A stretch of 9,783 nt of DNA, taken from assembly GCA_024277955.1 (NCBI GenBank), contig JAJRUE010000256.1:1-9783 (forward strand), given 5' to 3'. Positions within the stretch are counted from its first letter, which is position 1. Each line of letters starts with the position of its first letter. The notes below the pieces were generated by a model. It worked only from the letters and a program-made list of their open reading frames with translations. It had not been told where the DNA came from and ran no database searches. This document shows positions 4,662-9,783 of the stretch, piece after piece. The DNA comes from Alphaproteobacteria bacterium. GTDB lineage: Bacteria; Pseudomonadota; Alphaproteobacteria; Rhodobacterales; Rhodobacteraceae. The translations under genes were made by a program, and so were the position numbers.

Positions 4662-6821
4662 ATGTCTGATCCGAAGATCACCGACGACCTGATCGCCGCC
4701 CACGGGCTGAACGAACAGGAATATGCCGAGATCATCCGCCTTCTGAACCGCGAACCCACCTTTACCGAGCTGGGCATCTTTTCGGCCATGTGGAACGAAC
4801 ATTGTTCCTACAAGTCCTCGAAGAAATGGCTGCGCACGCTGCCCACCACCGGCCCGCAGGTGATCTGCGGCCCCGGCGAAAACGCCGGCGTCGTGGATAT
4901 CGGCGACGGCCAGGCGGTGGTCTTCAAGATGGAAAGCCACAACCACCCCTCTTACATCGAACCCTACCAGGGCGCGGCCACGGGCGTCGGCGGCATCCTG
5001 CGCGATGTCTTCACCATGGGCGCGCGGCCGGTAGCGGCGATGAATAGCTTGAGTTTCGGCGAGCCGGACCACCCCAGGACCCGCCGCCTGGTCAATGGCG
5101 TGGTCGAGGGCATCGGAGGCTACGGCAACTGTTTCGGCGTGCCCACCGTGGGGGGCGAGGTGCGCTTTCACGCCGCCTACAACGGCAACTGCCTGGTCAA
5201 TGCCTTTGCCGCCGGGCTGGCGGATGCGGACAAGATATTTTACTCGGCCGCCTCGGGCGTCGGCATGCCGGTGGTTTACCTCGGCGCCAAGACCGGGCGC
5301 GATGGCGTCGGCGGCGCGACGATGGCCAGCGCCGAGTTCGACGATACCATCGAGGAAAAGCGCCCCACGGTGCAGGTGGGCGATCCGTTCACCGAAAAGC
5401 GGCTGATGGAGGCGACGCTGGAACTGATGGAAACCGGCGCGGTGATTTCCATTCAGGACATGGGCGCGGCGGGGCTGACCTGCAGCGCGGTGGAAATGGG
5501 CGACAAGGGCGACCTGGGGGTGCGGCTGAACCTCGACGAGGTGCCGGTGCGCGAAGAAAACATGACCGCCTACGAGATGATGCTGAGCGAAAGCCAGGAG
5601 CGCATGCTGATGGTGCTGCGCCCGGAAAAGGAAGCCGAAGCCAAGGCGGTGTTCGAGAAATGGGATCTCGATTTCGCCATCGTCGGCGAAACCATCGCCG
5701 AGGACCGCTTCGTGATCATGCACCAGGGCGAATGCAAGGCCGACCTGCCGCTGCGCGCGCTTTCCGGCAGCGCCCCGGAATACGACCGGGCGTGGGTCGA
5801 AACCCCGCCCGCCGCCCCGCTGGGCGAGGTGCCGGCGGTGGACCCGATCGAGGGGCTGCGGGCGCTGATTTCCTCGCCCAACTATGCCTCGAAACACTGG
5901 GTCTACGAACAATACGACTGCCAGGTGATGGCCGACACGGTGGTGAAACCGGGGCTTGGCGCGGGCGTGATCCGGGTGCATGGCACCGACAAGCTCCTGG
6001 CCTTCACCTCGGACGTGACGCCGCGCTACGTCAAGGCCAACCCCCGGACGGGTGGCGCACAGGCGGTGGCGGAGGCCTTCCGCAACCTGTGCGCGGTCGG
6101 GGCGAAACCGCTGGCGACCACCGATAACCTGAACTTCGGCAACCCGGAAAAGCCGGAAATCATGGGCCAGTTCGTGGGTGCGATCCAGGGGATCGGCGCG
6201 GCCTGTTCCGCGCTGGACATGCCGATCGTTTCGGGCAACGTGTCGCTTTACAACGAAACCGACGGCACCGGCATCCTGCCGACACCGACGATCGGCGCGG
6301 TCGGGCTGATCGACCACGCCGATGACCTGATCGCCGGGCTGGCGCGCGACGGCCACGTGGCGCTGCTGCTGGGCGAAACCAGGGGCCACCTGGGCCAATC
6401 GGCGCTGCTGGCCGAAATGTGGGACCGCGAAGAGGGCGACGCGCCGCCCGTGGACCTGGCCGCCGAACGGCGCGCCGGAGAGTTCATCCGCGCCAACCGC
6501 GCCCTGATCCGCGCCTGCGCCGACCTGTCGGACGGCGGGCTGGCGCTGGCGGCCTTCGAGATGGCCGAAGCCGCGGGCGTGGGCGTGAGCCTGGACAGCG
6601 ACGACACCGCCACGCTTTTCGGCGAAGACCAGGGCCGCTACCTGATCGCCTGCAATTTTGACGCCGCCGAAGCGCTGATGGTCGAAGCGGGCAAGGCCGG
6701 CGTAACGCTGGAAACCGTGGGCCGGTTCGGCGGCGAGGCGGTGAGTTTCGGCAACGCCTCGGCCCCGTTGGCAGCGCTGTCAGCGACCTACCGCAACAGC
6801 TTTGCCCAAAAAGTGACCTGA
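4662..6821 (+). CDS. purL: Phosphoribosylformylglycinamidine synthase II (FGAM synthase, small-type PurL)
   Basis: PurL converts FGAR to FGAM using ATP and ammonia, the fourth step of purine synthesis. In bacteria with this stand-alone form it works with PurQ (glutaminase) and PurS in the cytoplasm. The protein has 719 residues, usual for the type. Conserved features are EHCSYK with His47, the nucleotide-binding segment with FKMESHNHPS (residues 88-97) and GAATGVGGI (104-112), the mid-protein QDMGAAGL segment, and DLSDGGLALAAFEMA near residue 621 in the second half of the duplicated fold. I chose ATG 4662 because it gives the standard short N-terminus MSDPKITDDLIAAHG. The frame is open for 66 more codons upstream, but these have no family character and overlap the lipoprotein gene. 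The ribosome site is weak (AGAGG at 4644-4648, rather far). purS and purQ are not in the window. bolA and grxD follow downstream. Confidence 0.97.
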   Translation: MSDPKITDDLIAAHGLNEQEYAEIIRLLNREPTFTELGIFSAMWNEHCSYKSSKKWLRTLPTTGPQVICGPGENAGVVDIGDGQAVVFKMESHNHPSYIEPYQGAATGVGGILRDVFTMGARPVAAMNSLSFGEPDHPRTRRLVNGVVEGIGGYGNCFGVPTVGGEVRFHAAYNGNCLVNAFAAGLADADKIFYSAASGVGMPVVYLGAKTGRDGVGGATMASAEFDDTIEEKRPTVQVGDPFTEKRLMEATLELMETGAVISIQDMGAAGLTCSAVEMGDKGDLGVRLNLDEVPVREENMTAYEMMLSESQERMLMVLRPEKEAEAKAVFEKWDLDFAIVGETIAEDRFVIMHQGECKADLPLRALSGSAPEYDRAWVETPPAAPLGEVPAVDPIEGLRALISSPNYASKHWVYEQYDCQVMADTVVKPGLGAGVIRVHGTDKLLAFTSDVTPRYVKANPRTGGAQAVAEAFRNLCAVGAKPLATTDNLNFGNPEKPEIMGQFVGAIQGIGAACSALDMPIVSGNVSLYNETDGTGILPTPTIGAVGLIDHADDLIAGLARDGHVALLLGETRGHLGQSALLAEMWDREEGDAPPVDLAAERRAGEFIRANRALIRACADLSDGGLALAAFEMAEAAGVGVSLDSDDTATLFGEDQGRYLIACNFDAAEALMVEAGKAGVTLETVGRFGGEAVSFGNASAPLAALSATYRNSFAQKVT

Positions 6822-6847
6822 GCGCGCGTGGCGCTTGCCCCGGGGCG

Positions 6848-6893
6848 CCGATTTCTTTCAAAGAAATCGGACCGAAATCTTTGAAAGATTTCG
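6848..6893. repeat. Two adjacent perfect palindromes downstream of purL
   Basis: CCGATTTCTTT (6848-6858) and AAAGAAATCGG (6860-6870) are perfect inverted arms around one C. Two bases later CGAAATCTTT (6873-6882) and AAAGATTTCG (6884-6893) are perfect inverted arms around one G. The two units are similar, with the arm hexamer switched between GATTTC and GAAATC, and the junction TCGGACCGA is itself a small dyad. No T-run follows, so it is not a standard terminator. The position between purL and bolA suits an mRNA-stabilising or attenuating double hairpin, or an interspersed genomic repeat of the family. Confidence 0.8.
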
Positions 6894-7011
6894 TTGGCCT
6901 GCGGCCGGGCGACGCGACCTGGTATGGGACATCGCGCCGCGCGCCCGCCAACACCCTTGCGCCTGAGCAGGCCGCACACTACATCTTGCCCAGAAATAAC
7001 GGAGGCGCGTG

Positions 7012-7248
7012 ATGGCCATTGAGACCCAAGAAATCGAGGACCTGATCAGGAAAAGCTTTCCCGACGCCCAGGTGACGGTCGAAAGCGGCGACGGCAGGCA
7101 TTTCTCGGCCCTGGTGGTCGATGAAAGCTTCCGCGGCATGAACCGGGTCCAGCAGCAGCGCGCGGTCTATGCGGCGCTGCGCGAAAAAATGGATGGTCCC
7201 AACGGCGAGCTGCACGCCCTTGCGCTGACCACCCGCGCCCCCGGCTAG
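7012..7248 (+). CDS. bolA: BolA family protein
   Basis: This is a 78-residue protein of the usual BolA length and fold. Key features are GDGRHFSALVVDESFRGMNRVQQQRAVYAAL and the C-terminal HALAL, with His68 the family's invariant histidine and His30 in the variable loop that can join it in cluster binding. BolA proteins form complexes with CGFS monothiol glutaredoxins and share a [2Fe-2S] cluster, working in iron-sulfur trafficking and iron homeostasis. That agrees with grxD 340 nt downstream. The ATG at 7012 was preferred to the GTG at 7009 because GGAGG (7001-7005) is spaced ideally from it. The next gene starts only 7 nt after the stop, so they are probably one operon. Confidence 0.92.
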   Translation: MAIETQEIEDLIRKSFPDAQVTVESGDGRHFSALVVDESFRGMNRVQQQRAVYAALREKMDGPNGELHALALTTRAPG

Positions 7249-7255
7249 ACAACCG

Positions 7256-7594
7256 ATGGCGCTCTGGCAATCCATCCTTCTGATCATCGTGGCGCTGGTC
7301 GCCATCGCGATCCTGATCGAGATGTTCCTGAAGCGCAACCAGCCGCGCCCGCCCCTGGCCAAGCAGTTTCTCGGAGAGGACTACCACGAAGAAAAGGACG
7401 ACAAACCGGAACTGGGTATGGAAGCCGTCGATTGGGAGGTGATCCGCGCCTCTGAACGCGGCAACAAGTCCGCCGCCGCCCTTGGCGCGCGCGACATGCA
7501 GTTCTGGAGCAGATACACTACCCGGTCCCGCAAAGGCGGGCAAAACCCCAAGGATGACGCGCCAAAGCGGCGCCGCGAGGAGAAAAAGAGATGA
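7256..7594 (+). CDS. Small single-span membrane protein between bolA and grxD
   Basis: This 112-residue protein has one N-terminal transmembrane helix (about residues 5-25, ILLIIVALVAIAILIEMFL). A charged cytoplasmic tail follows, with VDWEVIRASERGNKSAAALGARDMQFWSRYT and a very basic end (residues 91-112). I do not recognise a named family. It starts 7 nt after bolA, and its TGA overlaps the grxD start codon as ATGA, which suggests translational coupling of all three. The context points to a role alongside the BolA-glutaredoxin pair or a membrane tether; this is inference from position. Composition and codon use match its neighbours. Confidence 0.85.
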   Translation: MALWQSILLIIVALVAIAILIEMFLKRNQPRPPLAKQFLGEDYHEEKDDKPELGMEAVDWEVIRASERGNKSAAALGARDMQFWSRYTTRSRKGGQNPKDDAPKRRREEKKR

Positions 7595-7953
7595 CCGACG
7601 CAAAAGAACAGATCAAGCAAACCGTGACCAGCAACGACGTGGTGCTGTTCATGAAAGGCACCAAGATCATGCCGCAATGCGGGTTCTCGTCCCGCGTGGC
7701 CGGGGTTCTGAACTACATGGGCGTCGAGTTCCAGGACGTGAACGTGCTGGCCGATGACGCGAACCGCCAGGGGATCAAGGACTATTCCGACTGGCCGACG
7801 ATCCCGCAGCTTTACGTCAAGGGCGAATTCGTGGGCGGCTGCGACATCGTCACCGAGATGACGCTTTCGGGCGAGTTGGACACGCTGCTGGAAGAAAAAG
7901 GCATCGCCTTTGACAAGGAAGCCGCCGACAAGATCCGCGAAAGCAATTCCTGA
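7591..7953 (+). CDS. grxD: Monothiol CGFS glutaredoxin (Grx4 type)
   Basis: This is a 120-residue protein of the standard length for single-domain monothiol glutaredoxins. The active site is CGFS with Cys30, preceded by FMKGTKIMPQ. WPTIPQLYVKGEFVGGCDI follows, carrying the cis-proline and glutathione-binding residues. Such proteins bind a bridging [2Fe-2S] cluster with glutathione and pass it to target proteins or to BolA; they have little classical disulfide reductase activity. The start overlaps the preceding stop by ATGA, and GAGGAG lies about 8 nt upstream, so translation is probably coupled. A GC-rich hairpin at 7977-7997 follows the stop. Confidence 0.97.
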   Translation: MTDAKEQIKQTVTSNDVVLFMKGTKIMPQCGFSSRVAGVLNYMGVEFQDVNVLADDANRQGIKDYSDWPTIPQLYVKGEFVGGCDIVTEMTLSGELDTLLEEKGIAFDKEAADKIRESNS

Positions 7954-7970
7954 GCGCCGGACAACCAGGC

Positions 7971-7997
7971 AGAAAAGCCCCGCCTGACAGGCGGGGC
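7971..7997 (-). terminator. Terminator between convergent genes
   Basis: GCCCCGCC (7977-7984) pairs with GGCGGGGC (7990-7997) around TGACA. Four As precede it on the plus strand, so on the minus strand the hairpin is followed by TTTT. It therefore ends the minus-strand cupin/heme-copper-like transcript, and may also slow plus-strand transcripts leaving grxD, though no T-run follows on that side. Confidence 0.7.
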
Positions 7998-8041
7998 CGT
8001 ATGGTGCGATCCGGCCTGCATGACCGGGGCTGCGTGCTGCC

Positions 8042-8416
8042 TCAGGCGGGCGCGCGGTTGCGCAGCACCGTCAGCAGGAAGATCAGCATCGACGCCAGCG
8101 TGATGATCGAGCCGATCGCCGCCAGCGCCTCGCCGCCTTCGCTGAGCGCCACCGCGATACCCGGCACCATCACCGCCACCCCGGCGGTGGCCACCACGAA
8201 ATGCAGCCGCGCCAGCGCCGCTTCGCCCGCCCGCGGCACCGCGTGATAGTAAAGCCCGAAAAGCGCCGTCGTCACCCAGCCCACCAGGTTCAAATGGCCA
8301 TGGGCCGGCGACAGATCGTGCTTGCCGGAAATGGCCATCTGGATGCCCCAGACCATGCCGAGCGTCGCGCAAACCACCGCCAGCGCGAAAAATGCGAATG
8401 CAATGCCTTTCTTCGT
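8042..8416 (-). CDS. Small heme-copper-oxidase-like membrane protein (start codon uncertain)
   Basis: This is a membrane protein of about 111-137 residues with four predicted spans. The conserved middle reads DLSPAHGHLNLVGWVTTALFGLYYHAVP, with clustered histidines, and resembles small proteins related to subunit I of cytochrome c oxidase (heme-copper oxidase fold). RLHFVVATAGVAVMVPGIAVAL and a last hydrophobic span follow. The frame is open well upstream of the only canonical start, GTG at 8377, which would cut the first membrane span in half. The upstream residues KKGIAFAFFALAVVCATLG look like genuine protein. Candidate starts are ACG at 8416 (AGGAG just before it, used for these coordinates, 124 residues), CTG at 8455 (overlapping the cupin stop as CTGA, 137 residues) or ATT at 8404. 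It follows the cupin gene closely and is probably co-transcribed. Whether it binds heme is not known. Confidence 0.7.
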   Translation of the reverse strand, partial: TKKGIAFAFFALAVVCATLGMVWGIQMAISGKHDLSPAHGHLNLVGWVTTALFGLYYHAVPRAGEAALARLHFVVATAGVAVMVPGIAVALSEGGEALAAIGSIITLASMLIFLLTVLRNRAPA

Positions 8417-8451
8417 TCTTCTCCTGTCCTTCTCTTGTCGTGATTGCTCAT

Positions 8452-8898
8452 TCAGTGCCCGGCCGCCTGTTCGTGCCCCAGCGGCGGGCCGGTGAATTCA
8501 AGGTTGTAGCGCGCGGCGATGCCGGCGATCTGCTCCATGTCGTCGGGGATCACGAAACCGCCCTCGGCCATTTCGCGGAAAAACCCCTCGAAGCCGCCCG
8601 GCGTCATCACCGTGAACATCCGCAGCGGCGTCTCGCCCAGCGGGCGGAACGTGTGTTCGCGCCCGCGCGCCACAAAGATCACGTCGCCGGGGCCACGGGT
8701 GAACAGCTCGCCATCAAGAAAGAACTCGGCCTCGCCCGACAGGATGTGAAATGTCTCGTCCTCGGCCATGTGCCGGTGGCGCGGCGGCCCGTGGCCGGCC
8801 TTTTCCAGGCCCTCGAAGATGCCGATGGCCTTCTGGCCGGTCAGCCGGATGCGGTATTCGTTGCCGTTCCAGTGCAGGGTTTCGCTGTCTTGTGTCAT
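8452..8898 (-). CDS. Cupin-domain protein
   Basis: This is a 148-residue single-domain cupin. Motif 1 fits G(X)5HXH(X)4E(X)6G exactly, with Gly35, His41, His43, Glu48 and Gly55. Motif 2 is G71-X5-A-X-G79-X2-His82, with alanine where proline is usual. The three histidines and the glutamate would hold a divalent metal such as iron or manganese. Small cupins of this kind include dioxygenases, isomerases and sugar- or acid-binding regulators, and the substrate cannot be told here. The start at 8898 has a near-perfect ribosome site (AGGAGGTGA, 6 nt from AGGAGG to ATG), suggesting strong translation. It is divergent from the LysR gene at 8975 and is followed by the heme-copper-like gene, with which it appears coupled. 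Confidence 0.9.
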   Translation of the reverse strand: MTQDSETLHWNGNEYRIRLTGQKAIGIFEGLEKAGHGPPRHRHMAEDETFHILSGEAEFFLDGELFTRGPGDVIFVARGREHTFRPLGETPLRMFTVMTPGGFEGFFREMAEGGFVIPDDMEQIAGIAARYNLEFTGPPLGHEQAAGH

Positions 8899-8933
8899 GG
8901 CTCACCTCCTGGCCGGCAGGCTGACAGTGGCTA

Positions 8934-8952
8934 ATTCATTTGTGAACCGAAT
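8934..8952. promoter_or_regulatory. Operator-like dyad ATTC-N11-GAAT between cupin and LysR genes
   Basis: ATTC (8934-8937) and GAAT (8949-8952) are perfect inverted arms 11 bp apart, in the 76-bp AT-rich gap between the divergent genes. GAATGT also occurs as a direct repeat 9 bp apart (8949-8954 and 8958-8963). Divergent LysR genes usually bind such a gap. The arms are short, so chance is a real alternative. Confidence 0.35.
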
Positions 8953-8974
8953 GTTTTGAATGTAATTTATTTAC

Positions 8975-9783
8975 CTGGCGAATTTATCGAGCCTCGATCT
9001 GAACCTGCTGCGGGTGCTGGACGCGCTGCTGCAGACCGCCTCGACCACCCGCGCCGGCGAGCGGATCGGGCTGTCGCAATCGGCGGTCTCGGCAGCGCTG
9101 GGGCGGCTGCGCCACGCGCTGAACGATCCGCTGTTCGTCCGCCAGGGCCAGCGGCTGGCGCCCACCGATTTCGCCCGCTCGCTGGAGCAGCCGCTGCGCG
9201 AGGCGCTGGACGGGCTGGAAAAGCTGCTGTTTCGCCAGGAACAGTTCGACCCGGCCGCCACGCGCGAGCTGTTCTCGATCTCGGGGGCCGATTACTTTTC
9301 CGAGGCGCTGATCCCGCAGCTTTCGGCCCGGCTGGCCCGGGAAGCGCCGGAAGCGCGGCTGCGGCTGGTGTCGCTGATCCCGGATCAGAATGTCGGCGCG
9401 CTCAGCCGGGCCGATATCGACCTGGCGCTGCTGCCGATCGCCGGTTTTCCGGAATGGATCGACTGCCAGCCGCTGCGCCATACCGGCATGAAGCTGATCG
9501 CCCGCCGCGGCCACCGGCGGCTGGCGCGCAACGCCGTCGCGCCGGGCGAAACCGTGCCGCCGGAACTGTTCTGCGACCTGTCCTTCGCGCTCTACTCGTC
9601 AGAAGCGCAGATGCAGGCGATCGGCGACCGGGCGCTGGCGGCGCTGGGACGGCGGCGGCGGGTGTGCTGGGGGCGGTCAGCTTTTCCGCCGTCTTCGCGG
9701 CCGTGGAACAGACCGAGCTGGTGGCGCTGGTGCCCGATATCGTGATCGCCGCCATGGGCCGGCGCTACCGGGTGGCCAGCTAC
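8975..9783 (+). pseudogene. LysR-type regulator, frameshifted near its end, runs off right edge
   Basis: About 270 residues are visible. The frame reads ANLSSLDLNLLRVLDALLQT then TRAGERIGLSQSAVSAALGRLRHALNDPLFVR, a typical LysR winged helix-turn-helix, followed by the effector domain (SISGADYFSEALIPQLSARL, VGALSRADIDLALLPIAGFPEW). The natural N-terminus begins at CTG 8975. No ATG, GTG or TTG occurs between the stop at 8963 and GTG 9014, and starting at 9014 would remove the first helix. Near 9662-9666 the frame is lost: as read, the protein ends in unrelated RVCWGRSAF and stops at 9745. The frame beginning GTG 9664 gives VLGAVSFSAVFAAVEQTELV and VPDIVIAAMGRRYRVASY to the window edge, the expected LysR C-terminal part. 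Restoring one base (GTGTG to GTGGTG) joins the two as RRRRVVLGAV. It is divergent from the cupin gene, its likely target. Real inactivation or a sequencing error cannot be separated here. Confidence 0.8.

Noticed and set aside
4467..6398. Very long minus-strand open frame opposite purL.
   Set aside because: Histidine/arginine-rich composition typical of an antisense shadow of a high-GC gene; purL is unambiguous on the other strand.
1..9783. CRISPR array, insertion sequence, tRNA, rRNA, toxin-antitoxin pair or defence system.
   Set aside because: No regularly spaced repeats, transposase, tRNA-like cloverleaf or recognised defence protein was found by reading; the Imm26-like protein alone is not enough.

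Overview
This window is high-GC chromosomal DNA that reads like an alphaproteobacterium of the Rhodobacteraceae (Roseobacter/Paracoccus type). The basis is the gene complement and order (fused indolepyruvate ferredoxin oxidoreductase, purL, bolA, CGFS glutaredoxin), the protein style and the codon use. This is inference; no 16S rRNA or other marker lies in the window. Most of it is housekeeping and conserved accessory DNA. I see no CRISPR array, transposase, phage gene, tRNA or rRNA.

Layout. (1) 1-1128, minus: N-terminal third of a fused indolepyruvate:ferredoxin oxidoreductase, running off the left edge, divergent from (2) a LysR-type regulator at 1288-2193. The space between holds a TATAAT promoter with a perfect 8+8 bp inverted repeat between its -35 and -10. 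(3) 2194-2673: non-coding. It holds a strong rho-independent terminator, a candidate small RNA of about 80 nt carrying a 9-nt copy of the 16S rRNA 3' end, and a very GC-rich stretch. (4) 2674-3856: a membrane-anchored DUF302-like protein and an Imm26-like protein. (5) 3973-4498: a DUF2846-like lipoprotein gene broken by a 10-bp tandem duplication. (6) 4662-6821: purL (FGAM synthase II). Two adjacent perfect palindromes follow it, and then (7) bolA, a small membrane protein and grxD (monothiol CGFS glutaredoxin) in a tight, partly overlapping cluster. (8) 8455-8042, minus: a small heme-copper-oxidase-like membrane protein without a canonical start, translationally linked to (9) a cupin gene at 8898-8452. 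(10) 8975-9783, plus: a second LysR-type regulator, divergent from the cupin gene, with a non-canonical apparent start and a 1-nt frameshift near its C-terminus; it runs off the right edge.

How the genes relate. PurL makes FGAM in purine synthesis. BolA and the CGFS glutaredoxin are known partners that share a [2Fe-2S] cluster in iron-sulfur and iron homeostasis, and the small membrane protein between them may belong to the same function. Each divergent LysR gene is a natural candidate regulator of its neighbour. Three genes look damaged or unusually started (lipoprotein, heme-copper-like protein, second LysR), whereas purL, bolA, grxD, the cupin gene and the first LysR are clean. I did not find a convincing new multi-gene system. 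The most interesting items are the candidate anti-Shine-Dalgarno small RNA, the 10-bp duplication in the lipoprotein gene and the operator inside the oxidoreductase promoter.
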